Shown here piece by piece: positions 1 to 7,513 of a DNA stretch of 64,000 bases. The stretch covers positions 2,418,001-2,482,000 of the forward strand of contig NZ_CP129111.1 of NCBI RefSeq assembly GCF_030407165.1. Reading direction: 5' to 3'. How positions within the stretch are numbered: position 1 is the first letter of the stretch; each line of letters begins with the position of its first letter. The notes under the pieces are model-generated. The model ran no database searches. It was not told where the DNA came from and saw nothing but the letters and a program-made list of their open reading frames with translations. The position numbers were made by a program, and so were the translations under genes. This DNA is from Fontisubflavum oceani. Its GTDB lineage: Bacteria; Pseudomonadota; Alphaproteobacteria; Rhodobacterales; Rhodobacteraceae.

Positions 1-431
1 TCGACGATATCTGGGGCGCGCAGGAAGGCCTTCGCAATATTGGTGAGCGGCCCAAGCGGGCAGAGTGTGACCGTGCCAGTGGGCGCTTGCCGCAGGGTGT
101 CGATAATGAAATCGACGCCGTGTTTGTCCTGCAGCGGCATGGTTGGATCAGGCAATTGCGGGCCGTCGAGGCCCGTTTTGCCATGCACGTGTTCCGCGGT
201 GACCAGTTTCCGCGCCAATGGGGCGTCGCAACCCGCGAAAACTGGAATATGCGTGTGCCCGGCCAATTCGCAGACGATGCGCGCGTTTTTCTGGGTCAGC
301 GCAAGCGGCACATTGCCGGCCACCGCCGTGACACCCAAAACCTCGATCTCTTCGGGGCTCGCCAAGGCCAGAAGGATCGCGACCGCGTCGTCTTGGCCCG
401 GATCGGTGTCGATGATGATTTTGCGGGGCAT
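1..431 (-). CDS. Inosine/uridine-preferring nucleoside hydrolase (N-terminal part, runs off the left edge)
   Basis: The minus-strand frame is open from an ATG at 431 to the window edge, giving 143 residues. It opens MPRKIIIDTDPGQDDAVAIL: the DTDPGxDDA motif is the calcium-binding aspartate cluster that defines the IunH/RihA nucleoside hydrolase family, which cleaves ribonucleosides to base plus ribose in salvage. Further family signatures are VTAVAGNV (about residues 35-42), the HGKTGLDGP segment (about 83-91) and CPLGPLTNIA (about 126-135). The catalytic C-terminal half lies outside the window, so substrate preference cannot be judged. The downstream neighbour gltA is separated by a bidirectional terminator. 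Confidence 0.9.
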   Translation of the reverse strand, partial: MPRKIIIDTDPGQDDAVAILLALASPEEIEVLGVTAVAGNVPLALTQKNARIVCELAGHTHIPVFAGCDAPLARKLVTAEHVHGKTGLDGPQLPDPTMPLQDKHGVDFIIDTLRQAPTGTVTLCPLGPLTNIAKAFLRAPDIV

Positions 432-543
432 GGGCACGGTCCTATTATTCAGATGGCGCGAAATTGGCGCGACCAGTCAGAAGATTCAATGCCTCCGGCG
501 GGGATATTTGGGAAGCAGAGAAGGGGACGCCAAACCGCAACGG

Positions 544-573
544 AAAAGGCCGCCCCGGATGAGGCGGCCTTTT
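544..573. terminator. Bidirectional rho-independent terminator after gltA
   Basis: A perfect 11-bp stem, AAAAGGCCGCC (544-554) with GGCGGCCTTTT (563-573), encloses an 8-base loop. The arms carry A and T runs, so both strands read as GC stem plus U-tract. It lies just past the gltA stop on the minus strand and upstream of the nucleoside hydrolase. Confidence 0.85.
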
Positions 574-590
574 GTTGGTTGGATCGGCGT

Positions 591-1883
591 TTAGCGGTTT
601 TCGATATCCACATAGTCGCGATAAGTCGCGCCGGTATAAAGCTGGCGCGGGCGGCCGATTTTGCCCGATGGGTCGGCGATCATCTCTTTCCACTGCGCGA
701 TCCAGCCCACGGTGCGGCTGAGCGCGAAGATCGGGGTGAACATCGAGGTCGGGAAGCCCATCGCGTCGAGGATGATGCCCGAATAGAAGTCCACATTGGG
801 GTAGAGTCTCTTGTCGTGGAAATAGGAATCCTCGACGGCGATCTTTTCGAGTTCCTTGGCAACCTGCAGCGTCGGATTGTTCTCGATGCCCAGCAAATCC
901 AGCACCTCATCGGCGCTTTCTTTCATTACCTTCGCACGTGGGTCGAAGTTCTTGTAGACCCTGTGGCCGAAGCCCATCAGACGGAACGGATCCTCGCGAT
1001 CTTTGGCGCGGTTGATGAACTCAGGGATCCGGTCGACGGTGCCGATCTCCCGCAGCATCTCCAAGCAGGCCTGGTTTGCGCCGCCATGGGCCGGGCCCCA
1101 GAGACAGGCGATACCAGCGGCGATACAAGCGAACGGGTTCGCGCCGGAGGAGCCCGCCAGACGCACGGTCGAGGTCGAGGCGTTTTGCTCATGATCCGCG
1201 TGCAGCGTGAAAATCCGGTCCATCGCGCGCGAGAGGATCGGGTCCGGCTGATACTCTTCCGCGGGAACCGCGAAACACATCCGCAGGAAGTTCGTGGCAT
1301 AGTCACAATCATTGCGCGGATACACAAACGGCTGCCCGATTGTGTATTTATAGGCCATCGCCGCGATGGTCGGCATTTTCGCGATCAGACGGATCGTCGC
1401 CACTTCGCGCTGCCAAGGGTCATTGATATCGGTCGAGTCGTGATAGAACGCCGACATCGCCCCGACCACACCGGTCATGATCGCCATCGGATGGGCGTCA
1501 CGGCGGAAGCCACGGAAGAAATTCGCCATCTGCTCATGGATCATCGTGTGACGCGTCACACGATCTTCGAAATCTTCCAGCTCGGCGGCATTGGGCAACT
1601 CGCCGTAAAGCAGCAGATAGCAGACTTCGAGATAATGCGACTTGCCCGCCAGTTGGTCGATTGGATAGCCCCGATGCAGCAGCTCACCCTTTTCGCCGTC
1701 GATAAAGGTGATCTGGCTTTCGCAGGCCGAGGTTGAGGTGAAGCCGGGGTCGTGGGTGAACACGTCGCCCTGACCATAGAGTTTGGTGATGTCGATCACA
1801 TCCGGCCCCGCCGTCGGCGAGTGCATCGGAAGCTCCAGGGTCTTGCCGTCGAAGCTTAACGTGGCGGATTTGCTGTCAGCCAT
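591..1883 (-). CDS. gltA: Citrate synthase (type II, hexameric)
   Basis: Condenses acetyl-CoA and oxaloacetate to citrate, the entry step of the TCA cycle, in the cytoplasm. At 430 residues it has the usual length of Gram-negative type II enzymes. The catalytic triad is visible at expected spacing: His266 in GPAHGGAN, His307 in GFGHRVYKNFDPRA and Asp365 in YPNVDFYSG. The N-terminal beta-rich extension typical of NADH-regulated type II enzymes is present (about residues 1-50). AAGGGA a few bases upstream of ATG supports the start. The gene lies downstream of gltX on the same strand and ends at a strong bidirectional hairpin. Confidence 0.97.
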   Translation of the reverse strand: MADSKSATLSFDGKTLELPMHSPTAGPDVIDITKLYGQGDVFTHDPGFTSTSACESQITFIDGEKGELLHRGYPIDQLAGKSHYLEVCYLLLYGELPNAAELEDFEDRVTRHTMIHEQMANFFRGFRRDAHPMAIMTGVVGAMSAFYHDSTDINDPWQREVATIRLIAKMPTIAAMAYKYTIGQPFVYPRNDCDYATNFLRMCFAVPAEEYQPDPILSRAMDRIFTLHADHEQNASTSTVRLAGSSGANPFACIAAGIACLWGPAHGGANQACLEMLREIGTVDRIPEFINRAKDREDPFRLMGFGHRVYKNFDPRAKVMKESADEVLDLLGIENNPTLQVAKELEKIAVEDSYFHDKRLYPNVDFYSGIILDAMGFPTSMFTPIFALSRTVGWIAQWKEMIADPSGKIGRPRQLYTGATYRDYVDIENR

Positions 1884-1984
1884 CTCAGTCCCTTCCTAAT
1901 TGGCCACACCCGGCCAGATGCCGGGCGGGTCGTTCCAGGGGCCTTATCTTGGCCCGTGATTTCTTGGCCAGAACCCAAGCGCCG

Positions 1985-3403
1985 TCATTGGGCGGGGGCG
2001 GCGGCCTCCGTCAGGCGGGCGATCGTTTCATCGCGGCCAATGACGAGCATCATGTCATAGACACTGGGCGTTGCTGCCCGACCGGCCAGAGCCGCGCGCA
2101 AGGGCTGCGCAAGCTGGCCGAATTTCAGCCCGTGGGCCTCGGCCGTTGTGGTCAGGACCGCCTCAAGCGTGTCACGGGACCAGCTATCATTCTGCAGCTG
2201 CGTAGTCAATTCTAACAGTATACCACGGGATACATCGGTCAGCGCCGCCTGGCTCTTTTCATCCCGGTCAAGTGGCCGTTTCGCTATAACAAATTGGGCC
2301 TTTTCAAGCAGATCAGGCAAGGATTTGGCCCGATCCTTGAGGCAATACATCGCAGTCAACAATCCGTTATGCTGCACCTGCGAAAGAGCTGGCTGGTCTG
2401 TCATCTCCCGAAACCGAGCGATCTCTTCGACCAAATCGGCATCATCCATCTGCGCGATATGCCAAGACGCCACATGTTCCAGCTTTTTGAAGTCGAGCCG
2501 GGCGGGCGATTTGCCAACTCCGCCCAGGTCGAACCATTCCAATGCCTGCGCATCGGTGAAAAGCTCATCATCGCCATGGGACCACCCGAGCCGAGCCAGA
2601 TAGTTGCGCATCGCGGCGGGCGGATAGCCCATGGCGGCATATTCTTCGACGCCAAGCGCGCCGTGGCGTTTCGAAAGCTTCTTACCATCTGGCCCATGGA
2701 TCAGCGGGATATGGGCGAAGACCGGCAAATCCCAGCCCATCGCGGTATAGATCTGCGCCTGCCGCGCGGCGTTGTTGAGATGGTCGTCGCCACGGATCAC
2801 ATGAGTGATGCCCATGTCGTGATCATCCACCACAACTGCGTGCATATAGGTCGGTGTGCCGTCGGAGCGGAGCAGGATCATATCGTCGAGCTGATCGTTG
2901 CGCACCGTCACGGCGCCCTGAACGGCGTCTTCGATCACGGTTTGCCCGTCGCGCGGCGCTTTCAGGCGGATCACAAAGGGCGCATCCGGGTGTTGATCTT
3001 CCGGCACATCGCGCCAGGGAGAGAGGAAGAGCGTGGAGCGGCCCTCGGCACGGGCGGCATCGCGGAATGCGGCGATCTCCTCTTGGGTGGAGAAGCATTT
3101 ATAGGCTGACCCTTGCGCCAACATCTCCGTCGCGACCTCCGCGTGACGGTCGCGGCCAGCGAACTGACTGATCGGTTCTCCGTCCCAATCGAGGCCAAGC
3201 CAGGCGAGCCCGTTCAGGATCGCTTGTGTGGCCTCGGGGGTCGAGCGCTCCCGATCCGTGTCTTCGATCCGAAGCACAAACTTGCCGCCCCGGCCGCGGG
3301 CGTAGAGCCAGTTGAACAGCGCCGTGCGTGCGCCCCCGATATGCAGAAAACCGGTGGGCGAGGGGGCAAAGCGGGTGACCACGGGTGCAGGCGTATCGGC
3401 CAT
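1985..3403 (-). CDS. gltX: Glutamyl-tRNA synthetase
   Basis: Class I aminoacyl-tRNA synthetase charging tRNA-Glu (alphaproteobacterial enzymes often also mischarge tRNA-Gln for later amidation). The HIGH-type motif is FAPSPTGFLHIGGAR near residue 20 and the KMSKS-type motif is KKLSKRHG. The frame is open 96 codons further upstream, but that part is low-complexity and not GltX-like; the ATG at 3403 has AAGGA about 5 bases upstream and gives 472 residues, a normal length. An ATG two codons earlier (3409) is the alternative. It is divergent from comEC. Confidence 0.95.
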   Translation of the reverse strand: MADTPAPVVTRFAPSPTGFLHIGGARTALFNWLYARGRGGKFVLRIEDTDRERSTPEATQAILNGLAWLGLDWDGEPISQFAGRDRHAEVATEMLAQGSAYKCFSTQEEIAAFRDAARAEGRSTLFLSPWRDVPEDQHPDAPFVIRLKAPRDGQTVIEDAVQGAVTVRNDQLDDMILLRSDGTPTYMHAVVVDDHDMGITHVIRGDDHLNNAARQAQIYTAMGWDLPVFAHIPLIHGPDGKKLSKRHGALGVEEYAAMGYPPAAMRNYLARLGWSHGDDELFTDAQALEWFDLGGVGKSPARLDFKKLEHVASWHIAQMDDADLVEEIARFREMTDQPALSQVQHNGLLTAMYCLKDRAKSLPDLLEKAQFVIAKRPLDRDEKSQAALTDVSRGILLELTTQLQNDSWSRDTLEAVLTTTAEAHGLKFGQLAQPLRAALAGRAATPSVYDMMLVIGRDETIARLTEAAAPAQ

Positions 3404-3513
3404 CTTCATCCTTTTCGGCGCGGGGTCTGGATCGCGCGCGTTAACGTCTTGGAAACCATGAGGTGGGTAGGTGTTAAGCGAGTGTTTAGGCAACCGCGCG
3501 GGAGGTGACAAGG

Positions 3514-5703
3514 GTGCGCCTCTGGCATCTGATCGACCGGGTTCAGCAAAGCCAGCGCGGGGCGCTGATGCCGTGGGCGCCCGTTTTCCTCGGTCTCGGT
3601 GTGGCGTGGTATTTTGGGTTTCGGGTGGAGCCCGGTTGGCCTGTCTACAGTTTGGCGCTTCTGCTGGCACTCGTCGCAGCAGCGATCGCATGGCGTTGGC
3701 GAGAAGTGGCGGGCCCCGCTGTCACGGCACTTCTCCTCGTCGTGTTAGGTCTGTGCCTGGCCGGGTTTCGCGCCCATGATGCCGCGGGGCCGGTGCTGGA
3801 GTTCCGCTATTACGGGCCGATCGAGGGGCGGATCGTGGCGATTGATCGTTCAGCCTCCGATGCGATCCGGCTAACCTTGGATCAGGTTGTGTTGGAACGG
3901 ACATCGCCCGAACGCGTGCCCAATCGGGTTCGGGTCTCCCTACATGGGGAGCAGCGCTGGCTCACCCCTGAACCGGGGGCGCGGGTGATGATGACCGGCC
4001 ATCTGGGGCCGCCCGAGGGGCCCGCCGAGCCTGGCGGTTTCGATTTTCAGCGCCATGCCTGGTTCCTCGAAATCGGTGCGGTGGGGTATACCCGCGTGCC
4101 GGCATTGCTTCTGGAACCACGTGAAGGTTGGGCCTTGCCGCTGACCCATCTGCGGCTGGACCTGTCAGCCGCGATCCAGGCACGGATTCCGGGGGAGGCG
4201 GGCGCGTTTGCGGCGGCAGTGCTGAGCGGCGACCGCTCCGGTCTCTCCGCCGGACCGCTGGAGGATATGCGCCGCGCGAACATCGCGCATCTGCTGGCGA
4301 TCTCAGGGTTGCATATGGGGCTGTTGACCGGGTTCGTCTATGCCGCTCTGCGCTTTGTTCTGGCGCTTATCCCGGCTCTGGCGCTGCGTTATCCGATCCG
4401 CAAATGGGCGGCGCTGGCGGCCTTGGGGGCAGGGGCGTTTTACCTGGCCCTCTCCGGTGGAAATGTCGCGACGGAACGGGCCTTTATCCAGGTGGCGGTG
4501 ATGTTCACCGCCGTCTTGCTCGATCGGCGGGCGATCACGCTCCGCTCGGTGGCGATTGCGGCCCTGATTGTCCTGGCGCACCGTCCTGAGACCTTGCTCA
4601 GCCCTGGGTTTCAGATGTCCTTTGCCGCGACCGCAGCGCTTGTGGCCGTGTTCAACGCTTTGCGCGGCCATCGGTGGCTGACCGATCTGCCGGTTTGGTC
4701 CAAGGGCGTGGTGGCGCTGGTGATTTCTTCCGTTGTGGCGGGCGCGGCCACCGCGCCTTTCTCTGCAGCGCATTTCAATCAAGTGGCGGTCTATGGGCTC
4801 TTGGCCAATCTGTTGACGGTGCCGGTGATGGGCAGCGTCGTGATCCCTTGTGCGGTTTTCGCAGCATTGCTCTGGCCGCTTGGCCTCGAAGAGATCGCGT
4901 TTTGGACGATGGAGAAGGGCCTGGTTTGGATTTTGGCTGTCGCCCATGAAGTCGCCACACTGCCGGGCGCGACGCGCCCGATCGTCGCGCCGCCTGCCGG
5001 CGTTTTGGCGGCGATCAGCCTCGGGGTAATTTTCGTCATCCTTTGGCAGGGCCGGGCACGACTCCTGGGGTTTGCGCCGGTGGCGCTCGCTTTGGTGATC
5101 TGGTCAGGCAGCGACCGGCCCGATTTGCTATTGTCTTCCTCCGGGCGCTTGGCGGGGCTTGAAACATCGGAGGGGCGCGCCCTGACCAAGCCACGGGGAG
5201 ACGGGTTTGTTGCCGGGATCTGGCTCGAGAATGATGGGGATCGGGCGGATCAGCCCGAGGCTGCCATCCGCCCGGGCTGGCAGGCCGAGGGGGAGGGCTG
5301 GCATGTTGTTTTGGAGAGCGGTCATAGCCTCTGGCATGGGGCTGGTCGCCGCGCGGCGCGCGAGATGGAAGCCGCCTGCGCTCGCCATGACATTGTCTTG
5401 GTTTCTGAGCGGTTGCGGGATTACGCGCCCGACCTCGTGCCAATGGCGGAAGAAACGGGGTCACATCTTTCGGCTGTTGAACGTGTGGATTGGATTGGGG
5501 CGACGCTGTCGCCGGATCAGGTGGACCGCGCGGCCTATGCCGAGGACCTGCCGGCCATCACCCCCGATGCCCCGTGCCTGTTGATTTCGGGTGACACATT
5601 GGCCGAAACCGGCGCGATTTCCCTCTATGTCACCAAGGATCGCGTCGAATTCACCACCGCGCGCGCCCTGCAAGGCGCGCGGCTGTGGACGCGCGGGCGT
5701 TAA
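3514..5703 (+). CDS. comEC: ComEC/Rec2-family DNA-uptake channel protein
   Basis: Polytopic inner-membrane protein of the competence family that moves single-stranded DNA across the membrane. An N-terminal membrane region and DUF4131-like segment (about residues 10-190) is followed by the Competence domain with LLAISGLHMGLLTG (near 250-265) and repeated hydrophobic helices to about 520. The C-terminal part is short and lacks the histidines of a metallo-beta-lactamase domain, unlike the longer Firmicutes proteins. GTG at 3514 has GGAGG 8 bases upstream; the frame also contains a GTG at 3505 that would overlap that Shine-Dalgarno. Its stop overlaps the convergent lexA stop in the palindrome TTAA. 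Confidence 0.9.
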   Translation: MRLWHLIDRVQQSQRGALMPWAPVFLGLGVAWYFGFRVEPGWPVYSLALLLALVAAAIAWRWREVAGPAVTALLLVVLGLCLAGFRAHDAAGPVLEFRYYGPIEGRIVAIDRSASDAIRLTLDQVVLERTSPERVPNRVRVSLHGEQRWLTPEPGARVMMTGHLGPPEGPAEPGGFDFQRHAWFLEIGAVGYTRVPALLLEPREGWALPLTHLRLDLSAAIQARIPGEAGAFAAAVLSGDRSGLSAGPLEDMRRANIAHLLAISGLHMGLLTGFVYAALRFVLALIPALALRYPIRKWAALAALGAGAFYLALSGGNVATERAFIQVAVMFTAVLLDRRAITLRSVAIAALIVLAHRPETLLSPGFQMSFAATAALVAVFNALRGHRWLTDLPVWSKGVVALVISSVVAGAATAPFSAAHFNQVAVYGLLANLLTVPVMGSVVIPCAVFAALLWPLGLEEIAFWTMEKGLVWILAVAHEVATLPGATRPIVAPPAGVLAAISLGVIFVILWQGRARLLGFAPVALALVIWSGSDRPDLLLSSSGRLAGLETSEGRALTKPRGDGFVAGIWLENDGDRADQPEAAIRPGWQAEGEGWHVVLESGHSLWHGAGRRAAREMEAACARHDIVLVSERLRDYAPDLVPMAEETGSHLSAVERVDWIGATLSPDQVDRAAYAEDLPAITPDAPCLLISGDTLAETGAISLYVTKDRVEFTTARALQGARLWTRGR

Positions 5704-6389
5704 TAGGTGCGGATCAACCCGACCAATTTACCCTGCACCTTAACCTGATCGTCGCGCAGCATGCGGGTCTCATATGCCGGGTTTGCAGCTTCAAGCGCAA
5801 CCATATTGCCCTTCTGCCGGAAGCGTTTCAGTGTCGCCTCCTGATCTTCGACCAGCGCCACGACGATATCACCATTATCGGCGGTCGCGCTTTCTTCAAT
5901 CACGACGATATCGCCATTGTTGATCCCGGCCTCGATCATGGAATCGCCTTTGACCTCAAGCGCGTAGTGGTGCTTGTTCGTGCCCACCATCTGCTGCGGT
6001 ACGGTCACATGGGTCGCCACCTGGCTGATCGCTTCAATCGGTGTCCCCGCGGCGATCCGGCCCATCACCGGCAGGTCCATCGCACCGACCCCGCTGACCG
6101 GCATCGCGCCCGCGGGCGGGGCGCTCCGATCACCTTCGATCACGCGCGGTGTGAAGCCGGTTTTCGCTTCCAGCGCCTCGGGCAATTTCACAATCTCGAT
6201 CGCACGGGCGCGATGGGCCAGTCGGCGGATGAACCCTCGCTCCTCAAGTGCCGTGATCAGCCGGTGAATGCCGGATTTCGAGCGCAAATCCAGCGCCTCT
6301 TTCATTTCATCAAAAGAGGGCGGCACGCCATCGCGTTGCATCCGCTTGTGGATAAACTCCAAAAGGTCGAGCTGTTTCTTCGTCAGCAT
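5700..6389 (-). CDS. lexA: SOS transcriptional repressor LexA
   Basis: Represses the SOS regulon and is inactivated by RecA-stimulated self-cleavage. The 229-residue protein has an N-terminal winged helix (MLTKKQLDLLEFIHKRM onward), the Ala114-Gly115 cleavage site in GRIAAGTPIEA, Ser150 in GDSMIEAG and Lys188 in ATLKRF, the Ser-Lys dyad of S24 peptidases. The frame extends 57 codons upstream but the family N-terminus and GGAGGC 6 bases before ATG 6389 fix the start. Three GTTC half-sites upstream indicate autoregulation. Confidence 0.97.
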   Translation of the reverse strand: MLTKKQLDLLEFIHKRMQRDGVPPSFDEMKEALDLRSKSGIHRLITALEERGFIRRLAHRARAIEIVKLPEALEAKTGFTPRVIEGDRSAPPAGAMPVSGVGAMDLPVMGRIAAGTPIEAISQVATHVTVPQQMVGTNKHHYALEVKGDSMIEAGINNGDIVVIEESATADNGDIVVALVEDQEATLKRFRQKGNMVALEAANPAYETRMLRDDQVKVQGKLVGLIRTY

Positions 6390-6421
6390 TTGATTGCCTC
6401 CGCCTGTTCGATAAGGGCCTC

Positions 6422-6447
6422 GTTCAGGGAATGTTCTACCCCTGTTC
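6422..6447. promoter_or_regulatory. LexA operator: three GTTC half-sites, each separated by 7 bases
   Basis: GTTC occurs at 6422-6425, 6433-6436 and 6444-6447, each pair separated by exactly 7 bases. This gives two overlapping copies of GTTC-N7-GTTC (GAAC-N7-GAAC on the lexA strand), the alphaproteobacterial LexA box. The array starts 33 bp before the lexA ATG. A fourth GTTC at 6406-6409 is out of phase. The site lies between lexA and the divergent LysR gene, about 180 bp from the latter. Confidence 0.85.
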
Positions 6448-6628
6448 CCCCTCTGTGTCAACGAATCGGGTGCGAGGGGGTAATTCTTCTCCGCCCAAGG
6501 GTAATCTGACCGCGTCGGCCTGCCATCCTGACATCTCATGACATCGATTTTCTTGGTCATGGCGCAGTCTTAGCTTTTCCCCCGATGGATTTTCAGGGAG
6601 CAATGGTGGTGGAGGAGGCCCGATCCGC

Positions 6629-7513
6629 ATGGACCATAAACCCTATCTGACCCATATCCGATCCTTCGAGGCCGCGGCGCGGCATCTGAGCTTCACCGCG
6701 GCTGCCGATGAGTTGAACTATACCCAGGCCGCGATCTCTAATCATGTGCGGTCCTTGGAAGAGTATCTCGGAAAACCGCTCTTTATCCGTCATGCCCGCA
6801 GCTTGGAGCTGACCGGGCCTGGGCAGGCCTATCTGCCCGGCCTCCGTCGTGCCTTGCAGCAGATCGAAGACGCGACCGAGGCGATCGTCACCCGGACCCA
6901 TGATCAGACCGTGGTGATCTCCTGCCCGATCAGCTTGGCGGAGAACTGGCTCGCGGCCCAGGTCGCCGCATTTCTGGCGGATCACCCCGGTTACACGATC
7001 ACCTTAAACGGCACGATCTGGGCCGACAGCGTGGGCGAAGTGGCCGATCTGACCATCGAGATCAAACGCCAAGACGCGGTGTTGCCGGGCGATGCGCTCC
7101 TGGCGTCGGAAGAACTGACCGTGGTTTCCGCACCGGGCTATCAGGTGGCGGGCGAAGCGCTGTCGCGGCCCGAACAATTGGCCAACGCCGATCTGATCCA
7201 TATTCTGACGCGGCAGGATTGCTGGGGCGCGGTGGCCGATGGATTGGGGCTCGACAATCTCGATCTGCAGGGCGGAGTGCGGTCGAACTCCTCCAATGTG
7301 GCGCTGGAACTGGCGGCGAACGGGTTGGGATGCGTCGCGGTTCTGCGCTCCCTGGCGCTGCCCTATCTCGACCGGAATGTGCTGATCGAGCCGTTTCCTT
7401 GCGCGGTGGAAAGCCCGTGGAGTTACTACCTCACCCGTCCGGTTCGGGCGTTGAAGCCCTCGGCCCGGCGGTTCCGAGACTGGCTTTTAGAGAGATCAGC
7501 TGCGGAGCCGTAG
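6629..7513 (+). CDS. LysR-family transcriptional regulator (GcvA-like)
   Basis: DNA-binding regulator of 294 residues. The N-terminal winged helix-turn-helix covers about residues 5-65 (RSFEAAARHLSFTAAADELN, then the recognition helix TQAAISNHVRSLEEYLG), followed by a periplasmic-binding-like effector domain to the C-terminus. The opening is the GcvA/AmpR subgroup pattern. GGAGGAGG lies 11 bases upstream of ATG. It converges on, and overlaps by 18 bases, the dimethylglycine-dehydrogenase-like gene, a plausible but unproven target. The ligand is unknown. Confidence 0.9.
   Translation: MDHKPYLTHIRSFEAAARHLSFTAAADELNYTQAAISNHVRSLEEYLGKPLFIRHARSLELTGPGQAYLPGLRRALQQIEDATEAIVTRTHDQTVVISCPISLAENWLAAQVAAFLADHPGYTITLNGTIWADSVGEVADLTIEIKRQDAVLPGDALLASEELTVVSAPGYQVAGEALSRPEQLANADLIHILTRQDCWGAVADGLGLDNLDLQGGVRSNSSNVALELAANGLGCVAVLRSLALPYLDRNVLIEPFPCAVESPWSYYLTRPVRALKPSARRFRDWLLERSAAEP

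Noticed and set aside
87..1736. A 549-residue open frame on the plus strand across gltA
   Set aside because: It is antisense to citrate synthase, whose motifs and length are perfect. High third-position GC keeps the opposite frame open; the translated sequence resembles no protein.
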